Source: Physcia stellaris (lineage: Eukaryota > Ascomycota > Lecanoromycetes > Caliciales > Physciaceae). From it: a DNA stretch of 64,000 nucleotides. Numbering within the stretch: position 1 is the first letter of the stretch; each line of letters opens with the position of its first letter. The position numbers were made by a program, and so were the translations under genes. Location of the stretch: the NCBI GenBank assembly GCA_018902385.1, contig JABSSW010000021.1:1-64000 (forward strand). The letters are read 5' to 3'. Of this stretch, positions 39,976 through 49,901 are shown piece by piece. The notes beneath the pieces were generated by a model. It saw nothing but the letters and a program-made list of their open reading frames with translations. It was not told the DNA's origin and made no database searches.

Positions 39976-40846
39976 TCAAGGTGTAAGGCCGTAGTGCTCA
40001 TAGGGAAACCCTTCCAGGCTCGTCATCAACTCCACCATGCCGTCCTGTGACAGCGGCAGGTACTCCTTCCGCTCATCATCCGCAATCGCCTCAGCAACGT
40101 TACCCTTCTCATCGATCTCGCCTGCAAGTACAAGATGCTCTCGCCCTTTATACGCTTCCAAGAGCCCAGGATGGGGTACCCACGCGACGCGCATGCCTGC
40201 ACGACGACCTGCTTCGACACCGGCTGTCGAGTCCTCGAAGACCAGGCACTCTAGTGGCTTGATAGGTCGCTCACCAGGAGGTAATGCATCGTTGAGACGC
40301 TGCAGAGACTGCAAAAAGATGTCAGGCGCAGGCTTTCCTTCACAGTTTTGCATGCATGCATCGTCGCCGAAGATACGGTGTTCCTCCGGGACTACGCTCA
40401 GAACTTCCGTCAATCGCTCGGTCTTGAGATGGAAGAATTCTCTCTCCCCTGAGCTCGCGATGGCGAGGTAGATTCGAGGCGATGCACGCTTTGAGAGGTT
40501 TTGCAGTAATTCATGGACGCCGGGGAGTACTTCGCATTGTCGAAAGGGTTCTCTGTCTGCACTAACTTTCGCCATGAATTCGTCGACGGATATGGGCAGC
40601 TTGGCCCAATCCATCACATTGACGACGCCCTAGCGGTATTAGATCGCAGTGAGCGAGGTTCAAAAGGAAGGGTTTACCTACCTGACGTCCGCGGCTTTGC
40701 TGGGTCGCCTTGATGCTCCAAGGGATGTCAGGTAGACCATATTCATGGAGAACCTTGTTTATCGTGATTGAGTAGATGTCTTCCGAGTTGATAAGGAGCC
40801 CGTCCGAATCAAAGATGCAGGCGCGGATGGGTGGCAACTTTGCCAT
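39976..40846 (-). CDS. HAD-superfamily sugar-phosphate-type phosphatase, 2 exons
   Basis: Exons 40846-40682 and 40629-39976 join through a 52-bp intron (GTAGGT, TCTAATA, GCTAG) to give 272 residues. Motif I is FDSDGLL with nucleophile Asp13 and Asp15; motif II is the Ser pair in IASSGE (about 114-115); the motif III Lys is in GKPAPDIF (about 154); motif IV is VFEDSTAGVEAG (about 185-196). The cap domain lies between motifs I and II, as in HAD subfamily I phosphatases related to yeast glycerol-3-phosphatase, 2-deoxyglucose-6-phosphatase and HDHD1/pseudouridine-5'-phosphatase. All catalytic residues are present, so it is probably active on a small phosphate ester; the exact substrate cannot be told. 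It is cytosolic (no signal peptide). The start Met directly precedes motif I, as usual. Confidence 0.92.
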
Positions 40847-41218
40847 AATGACTGGTTACTATTGGCCTTGGGCTAGTCCAAAACCTTTGGCTACTGGTAT
40901 GCAGGCTTCAAGATTGGTCGAATGTTAGGTACCCAATCTTGTAGTACGGGATTTAGCAAACTGAGCTGAGAACTGATAGGTCATGTTGCAACAAGGGCGG
41001 GTGTGACCATCTTAGCTTAGTAATCATGCCACATGCCTGTGATGTTGGTGAAATACAAACTCCAAAGTCAACGAATTTAAAGATCATTGCTAGTACGTGT
41101 TAAATCATGTCCCAAGCCGTAATACGACTCAAAAACCACGTCAAGGCTGCAATCATACTACACTAAGTCCAAGCTACCAAGTCCAACAAGCAAAACATTC
41201 CAATAAGGAAACTCAAGG
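40847..41218. other. Intergenic region
   Basis: It holds the promoter of the HAD gene and the 3' end of the metalloprotease-like gene. No open frame or structured repeat is evident. Confidence 0.5.
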
Positions 41219-42955
41219 CTAGTAGTTAATCTTCGAAGGCCCCCCATCCGAAGACGGTCCGCCATGCCACTGGCAGCCGAACGAGCAATCCAGCTCGCGA
41301 TACTAAGCCAAAAGCATCAGCACAAATATCTTCGTGTCACTAGCTCGCACCGAACCAGAGAGGAGGGATACTCACACAAGGCTCGTCACTACAATCCCAA
41401 TCCCCCGTCGAGCAATTCGGCAACTTGGACTGATCGGTAGCCTGATCCGTGCGCCACGACTGCCCAGGGAGAGTGAACTGCACATAGTCATCCTGCGCCT
41501 CTGGTGTCACAGCCAGGGGGTCTTCAAGCCGGCTGACTACGTTCCAGCTGTACTGATTGTCATCATTGGTATGCGGCAGCCAGCCAATAGTTGCTTTATT
41601 GTTGTCCAAAATTCGGATCTCGATCTCGTAGGGATTCTTGCCGTCGGGCCACAATGACGGTCTCCAGTAGGTCATGTGGAAGGAGCATTCACCCGTGGCG
41701 TATGGTGGTGTGGGAGCGGAGGTTTGAACTGGGGTTGGTGTGGGAGAGGGTGCTGTTGATGTCGAGAGCGCACAGGGGTCTGTGCCGTCTCTCTTTGCGT
41801 TTCCAGTGTTGTCGCACGTGGTATCTGGGTCCCCAGTATCTTCACCTGGGGGATCGATGGGGGTACCTGGATCGCCTTCCGGGGCTGATGGCGGGTTGGC
41901 TGTCAATGCAATGGGGATCTGGCGATTACATTGTGCGGCGTCGCTAAACCAGGTACCGCTAGCGATCAAGGCCAAACTGTCTGCGTTATCAATGGAGAGG
42001 GTCGGGTCGCAAACGCCAGCTTTGGTATCGTCATTCGGGTCCGGACAATACGGCGTGCCGTCCTTTTTAAAGGCGCGGTTGTCTGGTAGTTTGCGTGAGC
42101 CGGCTGCAAGATCGAGACAATTCTGCACGGTGTATGCGTAGTCTACGGTCCTATCGTACGGTGTGTCAGCGGCGTGTTCGGGTCGTCAAAGGAGTGTCGC
42201 TGTGTGTTACCTGTCACTCGTGCCCGTATAATACGTGGTGTGGGTCCACTCGTGCAACAAGCTTTGCGCTCTACTGGTCCAGAAATCCTGGAGATTGACA
42301 TATTTGGGACTTTCTCCCTTGCAATTAGCAAGAATTTCGTCCGTCGATAACAGATTCGGCGCTTTCCCATCAGCGGGAGTCCCCGAGACATCCCACCAAG
42401 CCGAGCAGAAATTCATCGTCTTCGAGGCGTCATTCATTGAAGCATAGTAGCCTTTCTTGCAGAATGATTTCGAGTCATCACAGGTGACGGTAAACTTGAA
42501 GCTGTCCTGATCGGCCATACCAGCACCTCTACCATACGCTTCTTGAAGCTGATCGATGATGTTGACCGAGGGGTCTAGGAGGCTTTGCGCAACGAAGCCT
42601 TGAAGATACGGTTTTGCGCCGTCTGAACCAAGATTCTTGCTTGCAAAGTCCGCCATCTTGGCGGCATTCCCGAATTCGGCCTTCAATAAATTGAGGTCAT
42701 CATCGCTCCTCTGACAATTGAGAGTGTACGACCTTGGGAATAGGCTCCTACAATCAGCGTTAGGTATTTCGCCGATAGCTATGATCCAGGGATTCGAAAT
42801 GTGGATGTGTCCCACCATACTGCGAGGTGAGATATAGAGTTGGCTTACATTCGGGTGGCCAATTCATGATTTCTGCCGCTGGGAGCAGCGAGTATCGAAA
42901 TCGCCTGACTGATAGTTAGCAGCAAAGATAGCTGCTTGGAGAGCTTTGGAATCAT
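41219..42955 (-). CDS. Secreted HEWTH metalloprotease-like protein with Cys-rich C-terminus, 4 exons
   Basis: Exons 42955-42849, 42747-42211, 42150-41376 and 41302-41219 give 500 residues with all junctions in frame. The N-terminus (MIPKLSKQLSLLLTIS, then ILAAPSG) is a clear signal peptide. The zinc-binding motif is HEWTH at 201-205 (SLLHEWTHTTYYTG), followed by VDYAYTVQNC, whose Asp could be the third ligand as in aspzincins (M35-like). A second part after about residue 250 is a Pro/Thr/Gly-rich linker, then a domain with ECSFHMTYWRP and a tail rich in paired cysteines (CSTGDWDCSDEPC, DCSFGCQW). The protein probably acts outside the cell; peptidase activity is inferred from the motif. A shorter intron 1 ending near 42820 would also keep frame but is only 29 bp, too short. 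Product family: fungal putative metalloendopeptidases. Confidence 0.85.
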
Positions 42956-43994
42956 TTTTCTGAATGCAGCAAGAATAACTAAAGAATACAAATGCTATAT
43001 TGGACGAAAACTTTGTAAAGATCGATTTGGAGCTGCGAAATGACGAGGACCTACAGCGTAGCTTTATAGGAATACTGGCGCTACTCTCTTCAGCTGTGCT
43101 CTTTCTAGCTATGACCGAAAGCTGAGATGACTATTCAGCTTACCCACTATCACGCTATGGTGGTTCTAATCTCTCCGGGATAATGCAGGGCCTCATCGTC
43201 ACCGAGGCACTGCCCGGTTTCATCTTGGGGGACTTAAGAAAGAACCATCATAGTGATTTCCAAATTTCAGGCCCCTGGAGGCGGCAAAGCATGAGCCACT
43301 AACTGTTGTTTTGTGGAACGGCGGTAGAAGTCGGCAAGTCACATGGAGCGAAAGTTGTTGTTTTATACAAGGTAGTGATGACAGATGTCATATCCATGAT
43401 TCAAGCTCGAAGGGACCGGTGAAGCCAGCATGAGAAGAGTTTGATCTACTTACAGTACGGTATTCGTAGCTTAAGGTACCTGGGGAAAGAGTCGCGTCTT
43501 CGGGGATGTAGACGGGGATGGCGACCTGATGCAGAGACTTAGTTCTAACTCGATACGGTCTAGTGACACAATCTCCTCGGCTCCTGCGCCACTCTTCGCT
43601 CCAACATCGTGAAACAACGATTTTTCAGCTTCGGCATATGAATAACAGTCCGGTAAAGCTTGAGGCCTCCCATTTCAGAGTCAATGGAGCACTGTCTGTT
43701 GGATGGCTGTGTTCTACCTCCCTCGACACTGTATTTAGTGCCGTAGGTAATCGTCTGGCAAGTAGTCAACTCGAGAAACTTGGCCCTGTAGTGCTTTTAT
43801 GAGAATACATTTCGCCCCATCGAAATGGCATCACAGGGCGGTGCATGGTCTGCTTGCCATATGACCTCATTTAAGGAACCTTGCAAGCTGTAACATTTTC
43901 AAATGTCACGAGCTACTCAACTCCGTAAATATGGGCATGCGCATATCCAGTCATTGGCTTTTCTAAATCCTGGAGACCCGTCCAGCACAAAGTC
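42956..43994. other. Intergenic region, divergent promoters
   Basis: It separates the minus-strand secreted protein gene from the plus-strand gene at 43995. Short open frames around 43560-43800 on both strands show no domain. I see nothing else. Confidence 0.5.
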
Positions 43995-44813
43995 ATGTCA
44001 GCTCCTTTCGCCTACGAGGACCTTCAGGAAGGACATATCAAAAGCCTTGAGGCTTTGAACAACAGGCATGATCCCACGGGCAAGCTCAACGAACTTCGGC
44101 TTCCACCTCTACGGAGGAGGCAACAAGCGTCGCGTCCGAAGTTCTACGAGCCCACACAACAGTAAGTCTACGAGAGTCCGCAAGTAACGCTTGCGGATAT
44201 AACAACTGACTTATATAGCTCCTCGACCCCACGACTCTCGGTCACAATCAACGCTCCCCCCACGATGTCTTTGAGCGCACCGTACCCCGTCTCGATCACA
44301 CTTCGCCATCACCTCAACCCCACCGGCAACCCTCTGAATCAACCGGTCACTCTCGCCTGGAAAGATACCGCGCTCAATGAGATCTGCGACACCGAGCTCT
44401 CTCCCTGGCTATTTCTCCACCACGCCGATGGTAAGCTGAAGGAACTCGACGACGGCAATAATGGTCCAGGTTTCGCCGAGATGAACAGCGAGCTGGAAGA
44501 GAAGTCGGCAATATCGGCGCAGAATGGGTTTATATCATTGGCCGTAGAAGAAAGCAGAGTTGTCGAGGTGGACTTCAGGTATAGTGGTGATGGTCTACAG
44601 CTAGCATCAGGGGAGACATATTCGATAGGCTTCCGAGGAAGTAGGATACATTGGTGGAAGTGGGGGGATGTAAATGTTTGTTCATCTACACGTGGACTGC
44701 AACAATACTGACTGCCATAGGATTTCAAAGGCCAACACAAGGAAACATTGGAGAGTGAGAGTGGATTGGTGACCATACCAGCCAGCAATTTCATCCAAGT
44801 CTCCGTACAATAA
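43995..44813 (+). CDS. Hypothetical protein, probably beta-rich, 3 exons
   Basis: I do not recognise the family. Exons 43995-44161, 44219-44669 and 44721-44813 give 236 residues. Intron 1 has GTAAGT, CTGAC and TATAG; intron 2 has GTAAAT (or GTTTGT six bases later, also in frame), TACTGAC and CATAG. After a polar, Arg-rich N-terminus, the sequence from about residue 60 alternates hydrophobic and polar residues (SVTINAPPTMSLSAP, PVSITLRHHLNP, RVVEVDFRYSG), as in a beta-sandwich. WWKWGD occurs near the second junction. No signal peptide or membrane helix. Such folds in fungi include many uncharacterised proteins; I assign no function. It lies directly upstream of a CHAT-domain remnant on the same strand. 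Confidence 0.65.
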
Positions 44814-44911
44814 CATTATATTTGGGAAGTCTCGGCAGCTATGCGAGCCATGTTCGAGAAGGGGGTACTTTGCGATGACTTTAAGGGGTACGTCACCAGG
44901 GAACATAAATT

Positions 44912-45241
44912 TTGATGAGTATGTATATTCGCTTGAGTAATTGCTTGAACTACGTCTGTTTCGAACCTCGCAAAGGCCTGGATCAATATCTGGCGATCCA
45001 AAGCTTGGAATCGGAGCAGGTGACAGTCCGTGACCTCTTCGAGCTCCGCCTGCTTCCTGGCACGCATATGGATGTCATTGGCTGCCAGAGCGGTCGCGCA
45101 GATCTCGGCATCAACGATGATCAGCTGGGGATTTCGACGGCGCTGTTTTACGCTGGTGCAGCCTCGGTGATTACGGCGCTGTGGTCCACTAATATCGCTG
45201 ATGGCACGGCCAAAAGCAAGTATTTTTTGATGGCCTTCTAG
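44912..45241 (+). pseudogene. Truncated CHAT-domain (caspase-like fold) remnant
   Basis: The frame encodes VTVRDLFELRLLPGTHMDV then IGCQSGRADLGINDDQLG and STALFYAGAASVITALWSTN, which is the C-terminal half of a CHAT domain, with the Cys of GCQSG in the place of the catalytic Cys. The N-terminal half with the catalytic His and any upstream repeat domains (often TPR in fungi) is missing: the frame is closed a few codons upstream and starts from a non-ATG codon. The domain also stops early at 45241. It is most likely a relic of a larger gene, possibly one involved in regulated cell death or proteolysis, but no role can be claimed. Confidence 0.65.
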
Positions 45242-45724
45242 CGCAAAGTGGGCAGCAGCACTAGCAACGTGAGCAGGAAATGCTGAGTGGTGAGAAATGT
45301 GAAAATTTACCCAAGGCCAAGGAATGTTTAACTTACTTGCACATATTAATAGCTACCAAAGTGCCCACACTAGTTCACACACCAACAATGTTCGATCCAG
45401 AATGTTGAGTTTGAGTTGCCTGATTTCCTCAAAGATCCAACCACTGACTAGCTGATTGTGTCGTTGACATCGACATGTTGGCTTGAACGGAACCTTGTTG
45501 TTATTGAGCCTTGAAGCTTCACTCAGGTCCGAAGTTAGTCTGAGTAATGGTTTTTCTGCGGAGGTTACGAGTATTTGGCTCGCTCAGTTCGACGCTTGGT
45601 GTGGCGAATCAAGCCGCGTTCACGTGCAAAGCCCGATTGGGACTAGCTTATTGCCTTTGTTTATCAGCGAGCAGTTTCCACCTTTCATTCGATATATTCT
45701 ACGCCTACACACACATAATCATCA
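45242..45724. other. Island DNA up to the pogo transposon
   Basis: Open frames at 45483-45785 and 45547-45762 run into the transposon end and have no domain. No gene supported. Confidence 0.5.
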
Positions 45725-45726
45725 TA

Positions 45727-45803
45727 GCCGAAGATCAGAATTCTTCTGCGCTAATCGCTTGAAGAAATTCATCTCAAAGAAATAATCATCTCAAAAAATC
45801 AAA
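45727..45803 (+). repeat. Left terminal inverted repeat of pogo element
   Basis: About 77 bp that matches the complement of 63915-63991, including CTTCTGCGCTA, TCGCTTG and CATCTCAAAxAAATAATCATC. Most differences are transitions. Confidence 0.87.
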
Positions 45804-47130
45804 ACATCGAAATTTCGTTTTTTATTTTACAATCATCATAACATCATGACGAAAACTAATTTCGAATATCACGCGCGTGAAAAACGTTATTTAAAAATCA
45901 TTAAAATTTGAATTAACGACGATTTCGAATCAATTGCAAAATGCGTTCGTGATCATGATTTCAAGTCGAAAAATTTTCAAAAACGTCTCAACGAAAATCA
46001 CACGATTTCAATCACAACATGATTTTAATGAAATTTAAAAATTTCATTATTTCATTATTTGAAACGTTTCGATGATATGAACATGTCATCGATTTCGAAA
46101 TTCGTTGTTGAAATTGTCAATTACATTTTGAAACGTGACGATTTTTTGACGATTTTCATAAAAAAAAATTGATTTACACGTTTTTTCAAACGCAATTCAC
46201 AATTCAAAAAAATCATTCAACGTTTTTTAAATATCAATAGAAAAAATGTCAATTTCGAAATCACGTTGAAAAAATATTTCGACAAATTACAAAAATTCGT
46301 GAATGAATTGAACATACAATTCGATAATATGTGAAACATGAACGAAACGAATTTTCGCGTTGATTGTGTCAAAGTTCGTGTAATCGTTACATTCGATAAA
46401 AACAAAAAAAAAACGTCATATCGAATTCGAATAATCGTGATTATTGCACAATTGTTAAAATCGTGAAATAAATATTTCGAATTTCGTTGCGAAATCGAAT
46501 TCTAATCATTTTTTGCAATGTTGTTGACGAAATCATATTTTTTTTATCGTGAAAGATGTCAACGTTTTACATAAATGAATCATGCATAATAAATTCGACA
46601 AAAACGTCAAATTCGAAACGTCGTTTAATGATTACAACAATGACGAATTCGCGTTGAAATGAATGAATCATTTTATCGAACACATCGAAAAAAACGCAAA
46701 AACAAATGAATTTTATTCATTGTAAACGATTTCGAATTTCATATAACGTACGAGTTTTCGTTTTGATCGATGTTCACGATATCAAATTGTTCAAATTTTT
46801 TGTTCATTTTACACATTTCATTCAATCGTTGAATGTTGAAATGTTTCAATCATACAAACAAATTCATGAAAATGTCATTGACAAAATCATTCGCAATGAT
46901 GACAATAAATTTATTCGTTTGAAATTTTTGATCGTTTTGACATTGTTTCGTTTTTTTGCATTTATCAAAAAAACAATTAAAAACGTTTGACGTCGCATTG
47001 ATATATATTTTTTTAATTTTGAAATCGTTTTAAATTTCATACGAAATCGAATATTCGAACGAACAAACGTTGAAATTGCTCGTTTTAATACATTTTTTAT
47101 GCAGAATTTCGAATTTTTGAATAGAATTTC

Positions 47131-47304
47131 TGTTACGATAAATCGTGATGTGGGTGGATAATATGCTTGATTGATCTATCTAGGAAACTGCCGAGCACAT
47201 ATGGGAGCTCTGAGGCGGGCGCTAGTCCCCTCTGGTCAAACTATCCACAGGGTCCAGCCCTGAATCTACGCCGTGCATGCGTAGCATGCAGGATTTCCAT
47301 AACA
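47131..47304 (-). repeat. LTR of LE1 (left)
   Basis: 174 bp, TGTTA..TAACA ends, preceded by ATTTC. Confidence 0.93.
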
Positions 47305-47476
47305 GATGCCACCAACGAAAGAAGACCACAACGCCCTCGTTGTGCCGCGTGGCGGGGACATGCGATCCATCATGAGAAATCTATTAGTAATACAAATAAA
47401 GAAGTAAGGAATCCACCGAGTTCTCCGTCCATTGGCTCAGATGTCTCCGTGGATTGCGCCCGGGGCCAGATTCAGC

Positions 47477-48892
47477 CTAGGCCTTCCTCCAGCGCTGATC
47501 CGAACGTCGATTTGTTTCGGCAGGGGGGGTCCGTTCGGCGGAGCGGCGGTGACGGTGCTCCAAATGGGTGCAGCGGAGGTGCCCATGCAGGTCGTTGTTG
47601 GAGCGGAAGGCCCGAAAGCAGCGGCGGCATGTATGGGGGTTGGTTTTCTTGATCAAGGCCATTAATGGGGTATTCGGAGGATGGCGGCCAACGTACTGCC
47701 CAGCATATATACGTTCCGGTTTCGAACCGTTCGTGGAGTCACCGCATCCTTGGCAAAGCGAGGCTTCTGATTGGTTGACTTGGTGCGTTCTGGTCCATTG
47801 GCTGCAGAAATTGGGGCCTCCATTGAGTGCGTGACCTTTGTAGGGGTAGGGAGCAGGTGTAAAAGGTATGCCATCAGAGATGGAGGGCATTTTGTATGGC
47901 GAAACGGCCGAATTCTCTGGAGCCGGTTTCATGAAGGTAGGAGGTAAGGATTTGGCGCGGATCGATTCCGCAGGCATGAGTTGGTGAAAACTCTTCGGAT
48001 TTGGAGTTTTCGAGCCCTGACTAATCGATGCGCTCTGATTGGCTGCGGGCCTGAAGTAGGAGGTGATCTTGGCCTGATTGGAGACCTTTGGGAAAGATGG
48101 GCCCCTCTTGGTGTGCAACAGGCCCATTCTCTTGGGCTTCCCAGCAAACATCTCGTACAGATCATCGATTGTAAGGTAAGGTTTCTGGTGGTTTGAGGCC
48201 GAGATCTGAGGGGGTGTTGGCGGCGGAGTAGGCGGGCAGGTAACTGATCTGGTCTCCAGCGCATTTGGTACTGATTTGAGTGCAGGGATTGGGAGACGTG
48301 ACGGCTTTGGTGCAACGACTGGGCGTGAGGCTATTTCGGCCCAGGATATCTGCTTTCTTGGTGTTGCAATTGGTGAGGTCGGTGGAGTCATAGGGGGGGT
48401 ATCGGGAAGTGAGTTCTTCGAGGTCACTTCTGAAGGGGTAATAGGTGGTGTGAGCATCAATGCTGGCTCACTTCGTGGAGGAGGTGTTGCAGGAGGTGTT
48501 GGCATTGCGGTCGGTGCGATCGGGGTACGTTCTGCAGCCACCGCTTTTGGTGTAGAGGGGGGTGTAGGCATTGCGGCCACTGGTTTTGGTGTTGGTACTG
48601 CGGTCTCGCTTGAAGTAGGTTTTGCTTTCGATGCGAGGCGTTCTTTAATGGTAACTACCCAAGGGCATGTCGGCGAGTACTCGCAATGCTTTCGATACGC
48701 GTTCTCATTCGGCTTGAACCCGTAGAATTGAATGCCGCAATGAATGCAATGGACATGGCTTGGTATGTCTGGATTCTGCTTGGAGGTCAATCCAGAAACG
48801 CATAGTTGGTGTGGAGTAGGCAGTAAGGTAGGAGGATAGGTGACGAAGGAGGCCCATCGTTCGGCGAGCTCGGAGCCCACGGTCGATGTCAT
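47477..48892 (-). CDS. BIR-like, IDDL, PIP-box and C2H2 protein carried by LE1
   Basis: Open frame of 471 residues, first Met at 48892, inside the LTR pair. The N-terminus resembles a BIR domain: ERWASFVTYPP then VHCIHCGIQFYGF and HCEYSPTCPWV, with Cys49, Cys52, His69 and Cys76 in exact CX2CX16HX6C spacing. Residues about 90-235 are Pro/Thr-rich with repeated TPPxTP units. KPYLTIDDLYEMFAGKPK is at 237-254. QAKITSYF at 273-280 fits the PCNA-interacting PIP-box (QxxIxxYF). TPNPKSFHQLMP follows. A C2H2 finger at 422-443 (Cys422, Cys425, His438, His443) ends the protein, before a basic tail. BIR domains are known from IAP and survivin/Bir1 proteins; the combination here is one I do not recognise. 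Nuclear location is likely but inferred. It could be a captured host gene or an element-specific protein. Confidence 0.78.
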   Translation of the reverse strand: MTSTVGSELAERWASFVTYPPTLLPTPHQLCVSGLTSKQNPDIPSHVHCIHCGIQFYGFKPNENAYRKHCEYSPTCPWVVTIKERLASKAKPTSSETAVPTPKPVAAMPTPPSTPKAVAAERTPIAPTAMPTPPATPPPRSEPALMLTPPITPSEVTSKNSLPDTPPMTPPTSPIATPRKQISWAEIASRPVVAPKPSRLPIPALKSVPNALETRSVTCPPTPPPTPPQISASNHQKPYLTIDDLYEMFAGKPKRMGLLHTKRGPSFPKVSNQAKITSYFRPAANQSASISQGSKTPNPKSFHQLMPAESIRAKSLPPTFMKPAPENSAVSPYKMPSISDGIPFTPAPYPYKGHALNGGPNFCSQWTRTHQVNQSEASLCQGCGDSTNGSKPERIYAGQYVGRHPPNTPLMALIKKTNPHTCRRCFRAFRSNNDLHGHLRCTHLEHRHRRSAERTPPAETNRRSDQRWRKA

Positions 48893-48910
48893 GGTCGATA
48901 GATAAGTCGA

Positions 48911-48939
48911 TAGGTAGGTAGGTAGGAAGGTAGGTAGGT
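48911..48939. repeat. GGTA-type microsatellite
   Basis: Runs of TAGG units (TAGGTAGGTAGGTAGGAAGG) lie just upstream of the LE1 gene start, inside the element, in its presumed leader. Confidence 0.85.
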
Positions 48940-49132
48940 CTACTGACGGCCAATGGCCAGATAGTCTGGTACAATAAAATCAAACGCAAATATGCTCCCA
49001 GCGGAGGTGGTGATACCCTGCGGTTCTGGCGATGCCCAACGGCTCTGGTACGGCCCAGCGGCGTTGGTCGCTGCTAGGAGGACTCTAGACAGCTTGGAAA
49101 GCTGTCGATCGTATGCTCGATGATGCTACCAT

Positions 49133-49306
49133 TGTTACGATAAATCGTGATGTGGGTGGATAATATGCTTGATTGTTCTATCTAGGAAACTGCCGAGCAC
49201 ATATGGGAGCTCTGAGGCGGGCGCTAGTCCCTTCTGGTCAAACTATCCACAGGGTCCAGCCCTGGATCTACGCCGTGCATGCGTAGCATGCAGGATTTCC
49301 ATAACA
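49133..49306 (-). repeat. LTR of LE1 (right)
   Basis: 174 bp, three differences from the left copy, followed by ATTTC. Confidence 0.93.
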
Positions 49307-49713
49307 ATTTCGCGCGAATCAACAACAATGCGAAAAACGTTTCGATTTTTAAATCATTTTCATCAAAAATACGAATTTTACAACATCAATTCATTACATA
49401 TGCGACGATTCGTCAAAATCACTCGTCGATTGATTCATATTTTCGAATTTCATACGCGAAATCTTGATTTTGCGTTGAAAACAATCGTCAAACGCAAAAA
49501 ACGAACAAATTTTCGAAAATACAAAACATTTACATTCGAAATCATCACAACAAAAAAATGTAAATTTATGTATATTGCAAAAAAAAAACAAAAAAAAACG
49601 AAACAACGCAAAATTCAACGAAAACTTGCAAAAAAACAGAAAAAACAAAACGAAAATCAAAATAACGAAAATGACGAAAATTTCGAAAACGTCGAAATCG
49701 TCGTGATCGAAAC

Positions 49714-49901
49714 TGTCAGAAATCGTGTCTGACTAAAAAATTAACAAATAACAAAACGAGAATATTTGATTTAGAAAGCAAATATCTACATGAAAATCGA
49801 ATGTCAAAAATAAAAATGTGTGTCAAATTTTCACTAATTTCGATATGAATTTTCGCTGATAAAATAAGTTTTCAATCGAGATTTCAAACATGTTCGTAAC
49901 A
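49714..49901 (-). repeat. LTR of LE3 (left)
   Basis: 188 bp, preceded by GAAAC; partner of 63229-63416. Confidence 0.9.

Larger units (their letters stand above)
47131..49306 (-). mobile_element. LE1: young non-autonomous LTR element carrying an intact BIR/PIP/C2H2 gene
   Basis: Two 174-bp LTRs (47131-47304 and 49133-49306; TGTTACGATAAATCG..TTTCCATAACA) differ at only three positions. A perfect 5-bp duplication ATTTC lies at 47126-47130 and 49307-49311. On the minus strand, one base after the LTR, TGGTAGCATCATCGAGC could be a tRNA primer-binding site (it begins TGG as such sites do), which puts the contained gene in sense with the element. No gag, protease, reverse transcriptase or integrase is visible in the 1.83-kb interior, so movement would need enzymes from another element. 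Base composition is balanced, unlike the AT-rich transposon it sits in, so the insertion is recent. The element looks whole. Confidence 0.9.

Noticed and set aside
45483-45785. Open frames crossing 45727 as a gene
   Set aside because: They run through the inverted repeat of the pogo element and show no domain.
47477-48892. Calling the LE1 protein an inhibitor of apoptosis or survivin homologue
   Set aside because: Only the BIR zinc spacing and flanking pattern are seen; there is no RING, no Bir1-like length, and the rest of the protein is unlike known IAP proteins.
47131-49306. Host gene with unrelated solo LTRs on either side by chance
   Set aside because: The LTRs are the same length and orientation, 98% identical, and the outer flanks share the exact pentamer ATTTC, which fits one insertion.
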